A stretch of DNA of 64,000 nt, taken from NCBI RefSeq assembly GCF_014196845.1, contig NZ_JACIEM010000002.1, forward strand, positions 124,001-188,000, given 5' to 3'. The notes under the pieces were generated by a model. The model saw only the letters and a list, made by a program, of their open reading frames with translations, made no database searches and was not told the DNA's origin. Position numbers and translations under genes: made by a program. Within the stretch, counting starts at the first letter, position 1, and the number at the start of each line of letters is the position of its first letter. Shown here piece by piece: positions 35,625-42,735 of the stretch. This stretch comes from Aurantimonas endophytica. GTDB taxonomy: Bacteria; Pseudomonadota; Alphaproteobacteria; Rhizobiales; Rhizobiaceae.

Positions 35625-36008
35625 ATGAAGCTGGAATTAGACCTGCTGCGGGAGTTGCTCCTGTATGTAGAGGAGAAAGCCGACCGGCCCGTGTCGGCAC
35701 TTGAGGATATCACCATCGAGGGATGGACGCGTGAGCAGATTGCTTATCACGTCATCATCGCCGCCGAAGACGGGCTTATCAAAGCGATAATCGATGATGT
35801 TCCCGACACCGAAGATCCGGACATCGTAAATGTGGCCTACATCGTGAACAGGCTTACGGGACGCGGGCACGAGATGCTGGGCGTCATTCGTGCGCCGAAG
35901 CACTGGCGCTGGATTAAGGCGCAGTCGAGCAAGGTCGGAGTGGCCACCGTTGGCGCCTTGTTTAAGCTCGGGCAGGACTACGTCAAAATGGAGCTAGGGC
36001 TCGGCTGA
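35625..36008 (+). CDS. DUF2513 domain protein
   Basis: 127 residues. MKLELDLLRELLLYVEEKAD matches the typical start of DUF2513 proteins, and HVIIAAEDGLIKAI with LTGRGHEMLGVIRAPKHW matches the middle. The ATG follows GGAGGGGTGTGGAT; an earlier in-frame ATG at 35538 is not needed. DUF2513 proteins occur widely in prophages and defence-rich accessory regions; the role is not established as far as I know. Confidence 0.82.
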   Translation: MKLELDLLRELLLYVEEKADRPVSALEDITIEGWTREQIAYHVIIAAEDGLIKAIIDDVPDTEDPDIVNVAYIVNRLTGRGHEMLGVIRAPKHWRWIKAQSSKVGVATVGALFKLGQDYVKMELGLG

Positions 36009-36153
36009 CACGGGGGGCTGTAGGTAGCGGCGATCGTCCCATCGTGTATAATCGCTGGATTATAGTGCTGTGGCCGAGGACCTCCTTGACAGAACCTGAA
36101 GTCTGTCAGTGGCATCGTCTAGGGAAATCCGATCCGGTGTTATACGTTGCAGC

Positions 36154-36326
36154 ATGACCTCAGCGAATCCTTCCACAAAGCACCACTACATCCCCGCTTT
36201 TTATCTTAGGCGGTGGGCCGGTACCGATAAAAAAGTAACTGAGTTCTCTCGGCCATATCGTGATGTCGTCGTCAGATCTGTGATGCCAGAGCGAACAGGT
36301 TATCAGGAGCGATTATATGAACTGAA
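36154..36326 (+). pseudogene. DUF4238 gene, 5' fragment, interrupted by an insertion element
   Basis: Begins with the DUF4238 hallmark KHHYIPAFYLRRWAG and runs to YELN, where the transposable element enters. Removing 36327-38523 joins this frame exactly to the 3' fragment at 38523-39283 and gives a 310-residue protein. As it stands, translation runs 27 codons into the element. DUF4238 proteins are frequent in phage and defence regions; activity unknown. The gene is surely inactive in this genome. Confidence 0.85.
36318..36325 (+). repeat. Target site duplication, left copy
   Basis: TGAACTGA, repeated at 38515-38522 on the other side of the insertion element. Eight bp is the usual duplication length for the IS1595 family. 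Confidence 0.8.
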
Positions 36327-36327
36327 A

Positions 36328-36367
36328 CTGCTTATCCCTCTCACTCAGGCACACACCATATGTAGCG
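36328..36367 (+). repeat. Left terminal inverted repeat
   Basis: Pairs with 38475-38514 on the opposite strand at 33 of 40 positions. The first 12 bases are identical, and the block CTCAGGC and the block ACCATAT are also conserved. Confidence 0.8.
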
Positions 36368-36448
36368 TGCGCAAGGCACCGCCTGCGCTGCGTTTCGCCA
36401 TCCCCTGACATGCTTGACTGATGTCGCCCGCGAGATCATGTTCGGACC

Positions 36449-36886
36449 ATGATCGTCGCAGATGCCAACGTCATGGTCCGCGCCCTCCGCTCAAGGAACG
36501 GAGCGTCAAACCGCATTCTACGAGGGATGCTGGTTGGTGAGATCGAATTCGCGCTCTCCCCCGCGGTCGTCATCGAGTATGAGGACGTGCTGCTCCGTCC
36601 CGGGATCTTGGGACCGAACCCGTGGATCGCGCCGGATCAGGTCGGAACGCTGCTTGATACCCTGTGCAAGGTATGCGTCCCGGCCCTGCCGCGCTTTCGC
36701 TTTCGGCCGTTTCTGAGAGACCCGAAGGACGATCTCTACGTCGAGTGTGCCTTGGCGGCCGGAGCCCAGCTCGTCGTGTCCGACGATCGGCATTTCCGCG
36801 ATCCGAACCTTCGAGCCTTCGGCCTCGACGTAAGGACGGCCGTAGAGTTCGAGGCAGATTGGCAAAATAGGAGAACACCGACATGA
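36449..36886 (+). CDS. PIN-domain toxin (COG1569-type)
   Basis: 145-residue PIN ribonuclease. Acidic active-site residues: Asp in MIVADANVMVRAL, Glu in AVVIEYEDVLLRP, Asp pair in LRDPKDDLYVECALAAGA, and Asp in LVVSDDRHF. The PIN toxin cleaves RNA until bound by its antitoxin. Toxin precedes antitoxin and the two overlap by 4 bp (ATGA). Inside the insertion element it would stabilise the element's maintenance. No strong ribosome site is seen before the ATG, which may keep expression low. Confidence 0.88.
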   Translation: MIVADANVMVRALRSRNGASNRILRGMLVGEIEFALSPAVVIEYEDVLLRPGILGPNPWIAPDQVGTLLDTLCKVCVPALPRFRFRPFLRDPKDDLYVECALAAGAQLVVSDDRHFRDPNLRAFGLDVRTAVEFEADWQNRRTPT

Positions 36887-37152
36887 GCACCTACCCCCTG
36901 CGCCTTCCCGACCATGTCATGGAGCAGGCCCGGGCCGCCGCCGCCGAGGACGGGATCTCCATCAACCAGATGATCGCCTCCCTGGTGGCCGAGGGGCTGG
37001 GCCACAGGCGGGGGCTGGCAATGATGCGCCGGCGCGCCGCGAGGGGCGACGTGGATGCGGCGCTGGCCATTCTCGACCAGGCACCCGACGTTCCTCCCGA
37101 CGAAGGCGACGAGCCGCTCGACACGCGGGGAACGTCCCCGGGTCTCCGCTAG
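36883..37152 (+). CDS. Ribbon-helix-helix antitoxin (HicB/Arc-like)
   Basis: 89 residues. The N-terminus YPLRLPDHVMEQARAAAA, then DGISINQMIASLVAEGL is a classic ribbon-helix-helix DNA-binding fold; the acidic, proline-rich C-terminus (PPDEGDEPLD) would wrap the toxin. Likely represses its own promoter. Its stop overlaps the transposase stop by 4 bp on opposite strands, so the genes converge tightly. Confidence 0.83.
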   Translation: MSTYPLRLPDHVMEQARAAAAEDGISINQMIASLVAEGLGHRRGLAMMRRRAARGDVDAALAILDQAPDVPPDEGDEPLDTRGTSPGLR

Positions 37153-38432
37153 TCTCGCAAGGCCACGCCGGATCCGGGTAGAAGGTGTCGCCAGACACCC
37201 GCGACGACCTCTTCCCGGCTGGCGCGCGGAGGATGGCGGTAACGCCTGGTCGAGCGTTCCTCCCCCTTGCGTCGCGGCGGAAGGGCCGGACGGGTCGGAT
37301 TCCGGCGCTCGTAACGGACGTCGCATCGCTGCCCGATCTGGTCCAGCGCGTCGAGGATGTCGATGCGATCCCTGCTGGCCAACGCTCTCGCCATCTCCAG
37401 CCGATCCGGGCTCACCATCTTGAGGATCTGGTCCTGATGCTCGCTTCGCCACTCGGACGTGTCGCCGACGATGTCTCTGTAGGTGGTGCGGGGCAGCGCC
37501 TGCCCGACCCCTAGCAGCCTGTCCATTGCGCTCTGGAACGAGCGCCTGCGGTTCCAGCGGAACACGAACTCGTTGAGGTACGCGTCCATATGCTTCTCAC
37601 GGAAGCCGTGGAAGGTGCCGAGCGCCCAGCGCTTCAGGTTCGAGAATACCCGGTGGATGCGCTCGAAGGTGATGTGGGCTGGCAGCTCGTTCTTGCCACT
37701 GAGGTTGCGCGGCTGGTGATTGCGCTCCGGGATCCCGTTGTAGGAGCGGTTTGCGTCGGTGTGCAGGGTGCAGCCCACGGCGGTGTTCGCGAGCACGAAA
37801 GGCTTGATGTGCCGGGCGTTGTCCTCCGCAATTCGCGCCAGGCGAATGCGCCCTGACTTGCGCCCGTCACGACGCTCGACCGCGCCGATAACGAACACTT
37901 TGCCGACCTTGCTCTTGCCCTGCCCGCCCGTCACGGGGTCGCTGTTCCTGCGGTACGGGAAGCTTGTCTCGTCGACCTCCACCTCGCCATCGAGGGGCGT
38001 GCGACCGGGAGCGACCATGGCCCTGCGTAGCTTATGGAGCAGAAGCCAGGCGGTCTTGTAGGATCCCACGCCGATCTTGGCCTGGAGCTGCAATGCCGAG
38101 ATCGAGTTGGAATGCGTGGCCACGAGGTACGCGGCGATGAACCATGTGCGCAGCGGCAGATGCGTGCCATGCATCACCGTCCCCGCGATCACCGAGGTCT
38201 GCCTCCGGCAACCGGGCTTCTCGCCCTTTCCGGCACACTGGAAAAGCCAGGGTCTCGCCTCGAGCCGCCAGCCCTTCGCCGATTTGCAGTGTGGACACTG
38301 GAATCCTTTGGGCCACCGCTTTCGGGCAAGGTGGTCGGCGCAAGCGTAGTCATCCGGGAACGTCGCCATGAAGCGCTCGATCGACGGCGGCTTGTCTCTC
38401 TTCCAACGGGTGGGGAACAGGGCCTCGCGCAT
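37149..38432 (-). CDS. IS1595-family transposase
   Basis: 427 residues. N-terminal zinc ribbon (FQCPHCKSAKGW, then CRRQTSV) followed by the IS1595/ISXO2 transposase domain: first Asp in VDETSFPYRR, second Asp in LHTDANRSYNG, and the third region HRVFSNLKRWALGTFHG with RWNRRRSF. The domain begins at about residue 18 (SIERFMATFPDDYAC), so the ATG at 38432 is favoured over 38369. The last 80 residues extend beyond the usual end and are of low complexity, but no frameshift is needed to explain them. Confidence 0.92.
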   Translation of the reverse strand: MREALFPTRWKRDKPPSIERFMATFPDDYACADHLARKRWPKGFQCPHCKSAKGWRLEARPWLFQCAGKGEKPGCRRQTSVIAGTVMHGTHLPLRTWFIAAYLVATHSNSISALQLQAKIGVGSYKTAWLLLHKLRRAMVAPGRTPLDGEVEVDETSFPYRRNSDPVTGGQGKSKVGKVFVIGAVERRDGRKSGRIRLARIAEDNARHIKPFVLANTAVGCTLHTDANRSYNGIPERNHQPRNLSGKNELPAHITFERIHRVFSNLKRWALGTFHGFREKHMDAYLNEFVFRWNRRRSFQSAMDRLLGVGQALPRTTYRDIVGDTSEWRSEHQDQILKMVSPDRLEMARALASRDRIDILDALDQIGQRCDVRYERRNPTRPALPPRRKGEERSTRRYRHPPRASREEVVAGVWRHLLPGSGVALRD

Positions 38433-38474
38433 CCCGCCGAGATAGGGGAGGACGCCGGGTCCGTCACGCGGCTT

Positions 38475-38514
38475 CGCTAGATATGGTTACCGCCTGAGCG
38501 AAAGGGATAAGCAG
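38475..38514 (-). repeat. Right terminal inverted repeat
   Basis: Reverse complement of the left end with seven mismatches; ends in GGATAAGCAG, next to the right TGAACTGA copy (38515-38522). Confidence 0.8.
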
Positions 38515-38522
38515 TGAACTGA
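38515..38522 (+). repeat. Target site duplication, right copy
   Basis: TGAACTGA, identical to 36318-36325. The match extends one further A on both sides of the event. Confidence 0.8.
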
Positions 38523-39283
38523 ATGGTTTTGAACCGGCAGAGGCTCAGCAAGTAGAAGAGAAGTTTTTCAAGCTGGTAGACACTTGGGCCTCTGGCGCTC
38601 TCGACATGCTTGAAAAGCACGGTCATGACGCCCCTTGGGATGCAAAAAGCCGATCAGCTTGGACACGTTTTATCGTATCGTTGCTGCTCCGGAGCCCAGA
38701 GGATGTAGCCCTATTTCGGGAATGGTGGCACGAAGATTTTCGGCGCACAGACGAAGCGGCCGAAGCTGGGTATCGCGAAGTCAGAGGGCCCTCCGACCCA
38801 GAGACGTTTAGCGAGTATCTCCAAGGACAATCTCTAAGCATAAAAGAAAAGCATCAATTTGAGATATTAATTTCTCTGATCGATCACGATGGTGTTGGTG
38901 AAGCGATAAATAAGATGCACTGGCGCGTTTTACGTGTCGCTGATGGCTCTCCTAGATTACTTACCTCTGATAGCCCCATTCTTCGCACAAGCAGTCTCAA
39001 AGCTACAGATGGACATCTCGCTCTGCCAATAGGGCCTAGGTTACTGTTTATAGTTTCTCCGGACAAAAAATTCCTAGAGCGAGTGCTGAAGGCGAGCAAC
39101 GTGGAGTTGGCAAAGGAGGTTAATCGACAGGTCGTGGAAGGAGCCAACCGATTTGTTTATGGCCACGACGCCAGCCAACTACGGTTCATACAAAACCGCT
39201 TCGGCAAATCCCCGCAACGTCGGCTGATGGCCGACTTGATTAAAATGCGGTCCGATCCGTCATCGCGACCTATAAGTCGCTGA
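38523..39283 (+). pseudogene. DUF4238 gene, 3' fragment
   Basis: Continues the interrupted frame from NGFEPAEAQQVEEKFFKL to the natural stop at 39283; about 250 residues. An ATG at 38606 could start a shorter 225-residue product (MLEKHGHDAPW), so a truncated protein may be made, but it lacks the HHYIPxFYLRRW core. The later part contains SPRLLTSDSPIL and LPIGPRLLFIVSPD, typical of the DUF4238 C-terminal half. Lower GC and AT-rich codons than the chromosome mark it as acquired. Confidence 0.82.
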
Positions 39284-39324
39284 CCGCCCCTTGACGCTGT
39301 TCCCGCTTCGTTCTTCAACGAGGC

Positions 39325-39579
39325 ATGGATCGGACTCGCTCACTCCTCCAGATAGCCGACCGGCTCGAGACTGCCTTCCATCAGCAGCGTGTCGTCAAGC
39401 TAAAGCCGGAAACGGCGCTGCTCGCTGCCCACGCTCTGCGCTCGTGGTGCGTCAATCCTACGCCGGAAGACGTCGGTCGGGCCTTGTGCTCGGTGAAGGC
39501 TGGCTGCACGACCGTATGCATGGGGTGCCTTGGCAGGGCCAATATCATCCACCGGCTATACAATGGCGAGAAAATGTAG
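39325..39579 (+). CDS. Small hypothetical protein
   Basis: 84 residues from ATG 39325 (ACGAGGC upstream). Helical N-terminus (RSLLQIADRLETAFHQQRVV, then KLKPETALLAAHAL) and a C-terminal part with three cysteines (AGCTTVCMGCLG). Not recognised. One of several short genes with separate ribosome sites in the right part of the element. Confidence 0.55.
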   Translation: MDRTRSLLQIADRLETAFHQQRVVKLKPETALLAAHALRSWCVNPTPEDVGRALCSVKAGCTTVCMGCLGRANIIHRLYNGEKM

Positions 39580-39706
39580 AAATACCATTTTACCAATATA
39601 GCAACGAACAGTCGCCAGCTTGTATCAAGTATCCCCCGCGCGCACTCCATAAAGCCGCCTGAGTTCTTCGCTGCCCTTGCTTAGCGAACCAAGCGGAGGG
39701 TCGAGG

Positions 39707-39946
39707 ATGGCCAAGAAGCCCCCGAAAGATGAGGAAATGACCCTCGAGCGCCTCGAGGATCTGATGCTGAAGGCTGCGGACCTTGTGGACATGTTTGATG
39801 AGGAGATGCGCCCACTGCTCGACTATTGGGAGCGCCACTACCTGGCACGCGTCAAGCGGATCGTCATGCCGGAGCGCAAGCGGATCGAGGCACTGATTAC
39901 TCAAAAGCGGCGGGAGATCGAGGAGGCGCAGCGGCCAGTGCCGTGA
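39707..39946 (+). CDS. Small coiled-coil hypothetical protein
   Basis: 79 residues, nearly all charged helix (DEEMTLERLEDLMLKAADLV, later IEALITQKRREIEEAQ). Start ATG 39707 behind CGGAGGGTCGAGG; an in-frame start at 39677 would swallow that site. Coiled coil likely; partner unknown. Confidence 0.65.
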   Translation: MAKKPPKDEEMTLERLEDLMLKAADLVDMFDEEMRPLLDYWERHYLARVKRIVMPERKRIEALITQKRREIEEAQRPVP

Positions 39947-40278
39947 CAAAGCGTCCGGCCCCGCAGGGGACGGCTTGCTTATCAAGTCATATCGTGGAAC
40001 GCTGTCCGTGGGTGTGGAAACCCGGACTTAAGATGACCCGTCAGCTCGTTGGCGCGAGTGAGGGTCGATGCGGTACGGAGCCTTGGCGGGCTCCTAGACG
40101 CTGGACGCGCCTTGGCGGGCGCTCCGAACCTGGCAGCAATATGCCGGGGGCGGTGCGCCATGTCCAGAGGGTATCCTTAAAAGCGCTGCCGACGTGTCTC
40201 TTAAGCACGTTTCCACCCCCCGGCTGCCCTGTCTGTCACAGGGCGCGGCTGTGGAAAGCCGAACCTTAAGAGACCAAC
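39947..40278. promoter_or_regulatory. Non-coding region with repeated palindromic motifs
   Basis: Contains an extended imperfect palindrome: GTCTCTTAAG (40196-40205) and TTTCCAC (40210-40216) mirrored by GTGGAAA (40251-40257) and CTTAAGAGAC (40265-40274). The right half reappears as GTGGAAA-n6-CTTAAG at 40014-40032. It ends directly before the ATG at 40279. Looks like a paired operator or a site for a DNA-binding complex; possibly the promoter of the next gene. No gene is visible here. Confidence 0.55.
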
Positions 40279-40467
40279 ATGACCAATCATCAGAATGTCG
40301 CCGCGCCCTTCCGCTTTGACGTCGGCCAAGCCGTCCAGACTGCATGCGGCAGCGTGCGCGGCAAGGTGCGGTATTGTCAACGCAGCAGCTTGGGCACTGA
40401 TTTTTACGTGTTACGCTACAAGGGCCGCGATCGCTCCTTGAGGGGCAAATCTCTGATCGCCGCTTAA
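40279..40467 (+). CDS. Small hypothetical protein
   Basis: 62 residues: FRFDVGQAVQTACGSVRGKV, then RSSLGTDFYVLRYKGRDRSL. This is a compact, probably all-beta (SH3-like) fold, similar in layout to short proteins that start with a V-G-x-x-V-x-T strand. The start lies 5 bp after the palindrome at 40265-40274, so its expression is probably controlled by whatever binds there. A hairpin terminator follows at 40559. Confidence 0.6.
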   Translation: MTNHQNVAAPFRFDVGQAVQTACGSVRGKVRYCQRSSLGTDFYVLRYKGRDRSLRGKSLIAA

Positions 40468-40558
40468 CCAGACCGGCTGCTCCGACGAGGGGCAGTCGTA
40501 GCGCCGCCGTCACCACACGGCAGAGCGCAGGGGTAGCGGATCCTCGTCCGTGGCCCTG

Positions 40559-40597
40559 AAGCGCCTCGTCAGCCTCACCGGTGGCGGGGCGCTTTCA
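40559..40597 (+). terminator. Hairpin terminator
   Basis: AAGCGCC (40559-40565) pairs with GGCGCTT (40588-40594), with additional inner pairing of CTCACC and GGTGGC; followed by TTTC. Its right arm GTGGCGGGGCGC recurs at 40776-40787 and 41168-41179. Confidence 0.6.
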
Positions 40598-40743
40598 TTA
40601 TCGGGATGGGCCGGTGCCTGCGGCGCGCCGTGGTGGGCGGCGCTGTTGCCTTGGCGCATTTATGCGCCGGTGCAGTACGTTACGTGCTAAGAATGGGAAG
40701 CGCCGCCGACTATTGGCCGTGCGCCGGGACAGCGGGTCCTCGT

Positions 40744-41040
40744 CTACTGTCCTGCTAGCGCCTCGCCATCGGGACGTGGCGGGGCGCCGTCTTCTCTAGC
40801 GATGATCTCATCTTGGACCCGGCGCTGCGCCGCCGTAACTTCGTCCTGCTCGTGACGCATCAATACGTTCCACTCGGTCCGGCCTGCGGGCGTAGACAGT
40901 CCTGCCCGGAACTCACCCATCCAGAGGCACCAGGCATCGCAGTCGGCGGAAAGCTTGTTCAGGCGCTCAGCACCGAAGTCAGCTAGCGAGCCACGGTCTT
41001 TGAAGTCGACCGCAGCCGGAAGGGTGTCCTTGGTGGACAT
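40744..41040 (-). CDS. Small hypothetical protein
   Basis: 98 residues from ATG 41040 (MSTKDTLPAAVDFKDRGSLA). Charged and helical, with an unusual aromatic stretch CDAWCLWMGEF and a proline-rich end. The hairpin formed by 40758-40767 and 40778-40787 lies inside its last codons and may stop transcription. Family not recognised; an in-frame extension to 41151 has no ribosome site. Confidence 0.55.
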   Translation of the reverse strand: MSTKDTLPAAVDFKDRGSLADFGAERLNKLSADCDAWCLWMGEFRAGLSTPAGRTEWNVLMRHEQDEVTAAQRRVQDEIIAREDGAPPRPDGEALAGQ

Positions 41041-41207
41041 GACTTGGCCTAACGTGTTGAGAGCAAATGGCCCCTGAGGCCATACGCAACAACCGTGCCG
41101 ACGCGGATTAGGTTCCCGCTGGCGCGTCGCGCCTGGGGCAAGTGCTCGCAACGCCTGTCATCAAAAGGTGGCGGGGCGCTTTAGATTAGCGCCAACGTGA
41201 CCCAATC

Positions 41208-41459
41208 TTACAGGGCGACGCTGCTGCCGCCGCCCTCGCTTTTCAGTCGTTCGATTGCTTCCCGCAATCCCGGCTCCATCGCAACGCCGAGCCTGCCACC
41301 CTCTCCAATAATGATACGCGCCAGCTCGTCGATGTGCTCTTCACTGCTGATGCCGTTAGCGGTGGCGATCCGCGCCGCCGTTTGCCTGACGATGAGCAGC
41401 GATCCTGCCGCGGAAGCCCGCGCAACAGCCTCTAGCGCCTGCGTTTGGATCTGATCCAT
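41208..41459 (-). CDS. Small hypothetical protein
   Basis: 83 residues. ATG 41459 follows GGATGGAGGTTATCG, a good ribosome site. Helical (QTQALEAVARASAAGSLLIV, then SSEEHIDELARIIIGE). The palindrome TTATAGCGCTATAA lies 52-65 bp upstream and may be its operator. Function unknown. Confidence 0.6.
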   Translation of the reverse strand: MDQIQTQALEAVARASAAGSLLIVRQTAARIATANGISSEEHIDELARIIIGEGGRLGVAMEPGLREAIERLKSEGGGSSVAL

Positions 41460-41510
41460 CGATAACCTCCATCCCTCTCTCTATTATTGAGAAGGCGATG
41501 GGGGCTGTCT

Positions 41511-41524
41511 TTATAGCGCTATAA
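41511..41524. promoter_or_regulatory. Perfect 14-bp palindrome upstream of a small gene
   Basis: TTATAGCGCTATAA. AT-rich in GC-rich surroundings, with a central GCGC; it sits in the probable promoter of the leftward gene ending at 41208, so it may be a repressor operator or part of the -10 region. Confidence 0.4.
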
Positions 41525-41628
41525 GGCACAGCCCGCGCTTACCCCAATCAGCGCGTAACAGCGCCGTAGTGCCCCGGGCGCCACCCTGGCGGAGCGCCGC
41601 GCACCATCCCGAAGCTGGTGCGCGCACA

Positions 41629-41665
41629 GCGCCTCGCGACCTAAGCAGTTGCGGGGGCGCTTTTT
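41629..41665 (+). terminator. Rho-independent terminator near the right end of the element
   Basis: GCGCCTCGC (41629-41637) pairs with GCGgGGGCGC (41651-41660, one bulge), directly followed by TTTTT. It would stop rightward transcription from the element 95 bp before the attachment site. Confidence 0.6.
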
Positions 41666-41758
41666 GCATTTGTCCGACATACGGCGCGCACGAACGGGTT
41701 GGCCAAATAGTATGGCAAGCTCGTCATAGCCATAAAAACGTCAATGAAATCAATGGGA

Positions 41759-41773
41759 ATGGCGGTGAGAGAG
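41759..41773 (+). repeat. Candidate attR: 15-bp direct repeat within tRNA-Ser
   Basis: Identical to 22606-22620. Covers CCA, the discriminator base, the 3' acceptor strand and the edge of the T stem of the tRNA gene. Right boundary of the integrated element. Confidence 0.75.
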
Positions 41774-41849
41774 GGATTCGAACCCTCGATACGGTTTCCC
41801 GTATACACGCGTTCCAGGCGTGCGCCTTCAACCACTCGGCCACCTCACC
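41760..41849 (-). tRNA. tRNA-Ser (anticodon GGA)
   Basis: 90 nt with an encoded CCA. Acceptor GGTGAGG pairs with the 3' strand TCTCACC; D-arm starts TGGCCGAGTGG; the anticodon loop CTGGAAC gives GGA; a long variable arm (TATACGGGAAACCGTAT) marks a class II tRNA; the T loop is GGTTCGAATCC. Serves UCC and UCU codons. Its 3' end is the integration target. Confidence 0.96.
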
Positions 41850-42385
41850 GCAGGTTCGGGCTGGAAGGGGTTGGTTGGACCCGCTTCACTGGGCCGTGCC
41901 GGGACTTGCCGGAACGGTCCGGGACCATCGGAAAGCCAACCGGCCGGGTCGCCCCGGCGCATCGGTCGGCCAGCGACGAAACCCGCTTACTCGAACGGCG
42001 CGGACTATAGCCAGAACGCCTCGCGGTTCAAGCGCCGATTTCGGGATCTTGCCGCGGCGCCGCCGTGGCCGTCGGGCACGCCTCGGTATGGTCGCCATGT
42101 TCGCCGCCGGACGCCCTCTCGGCGCAAGGCCTGCGCTGCCGGATGATTGCGGCGCCGGCTCCCGCCGTTTGCGCAGGCACGTCACCAGCCGGCCGGCGCC
42201 GCCCGGGTGAATCGGGGCTGCGTGGTTCGTGGTGGCCGGCGCATTGCCGAGCCACGCCGGGATGCCCACATAGGACGGCGAGCCGGAATCGACGTGTCGC
42301 CCGGCCTGCCGGCGCGGTGGCCGGTTCGATGCGTCGACCAACGAGGGACGTCGCAGCCCGTCCATCCAGGGGAGAGCAAGCAACC
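41850..42385 (+). other. Intergenic region right of tRNA-Ser, no gene seen
   Basis: About 535 bp. Long open frames on both strands are proline/arginine-rich shadows without ribosome sites. It must include the tRNA promoter (leftward, just right of 41849) and a promoter for the membrane protein gene. Confidence 0.45.
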
Positions 42386-42703
42386 ATGCGGTTTTTTCGT
42401 CGCCTGTTCGGCAGCCTGTTTCTCGCTTTCGGCACCTTGCTGCTCGCCGTCGGCGTCGTGTTTGCCGTCGGCGACATCGCCCGGTCGCTGGCGGCCGATG
42501 CCCTGCGCCTCTTGCCGGTGGGGGAGGCGCTGGCGCTGCTCGGCATCGGCGTCGATCCGGCCGCGACCGGCAGCGCCACCGTCGCCGTCTCCTATGCGGC
42601 AATCAGCGGATGGTCGGTGGCGATTACCGCAGGCGCCCTCGGCGTCCTGTTCCTGCTGCTCGGCAGGGGACCGCGCCGGGTCCGCCGCGACGCGCTGCGC
42701 TGA
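42386..42703 (+). CDS. Small integral membrane protein
   Basis: 105 residues with two long hydrophobic segments, about 8-32 ([20 protein letters not shown]) and 70-95 ([20 protein letters not shown]), separated by a helical loop, and a basic C-terminus ([12 protein letters not shown]). Start ATG behind GGGGAGAGCAAGCAACC. Conserved-looking in composition with the core genome, but no family name can be assigned. It lies 32 bp before msrA. Confidence 0.7.
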   Translation: MRFFRRLFGSLFLAFGTLLLAVGVVFAVGDIARSLAADALRLLPVGEALALLGIGVDPAATGSATVAVSYAAISGWSVAITAGALGVLFLLLGRGPRRVRRDALR

Positions 42704-42735
42704 CCGATTACTCCGATGCCCGAAAGGATTTTGGC

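Larger units (their letters stand above)
36326..38514 (-). mobile_element. IS1595-family insertion element with a toxin-antitoxin passenger
   Basis: 2.19 kb, with imperfect terminal inverted repeats of about 40 bp (33 of 40 positions match) beginning CTGCTTATCCCT at 36328 and, on the opposite strand, at 38514. Flanked by the TGAACTGA duplication. Carries a PIN toxin and ribbon-helix-helix antitoxin rightward and the transposase leftward. Two extra A bases at the left edge make the exact boundary uncertain by 1-2 bp. Confidence 0.85.
22606..41773. mobile_element. 19-kb integrative element with phage genes, inserted in tRNA-Ser(GGA)
   Basis: Bounded by the 15-bp repeat. Starts with a P4-type integrase and AlpA-like regulator, then a replication protein with internal iterons, a major capsid protein, a tail fibre, a tape measure, accessory genes and small orphan genes. 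No terminase, portal, head protease, tail tube, lysin or CI-like repressor is present. Either a phage satellite that depends on a helper or a prophage with large deletions. It carries a secondary insertion, an IS1595-family element, at 36326-38514. The tRNA gene is kept intact at the right end. Confidence 0.78.

Noticed and set aside
36046-36060. TATAAT-like box with TTGACA further downstream
   Set aside because: The two boxes are in the wrong order and no well-spaced -35 is seen, so no promoter is called.
41886-42602. 238-codon minus-strand frame right of tRNA-Ser
   Set aside because: Arg/Pro-rich shadow across a non-coding stretch and the membrane protein gene; no ribosome site.
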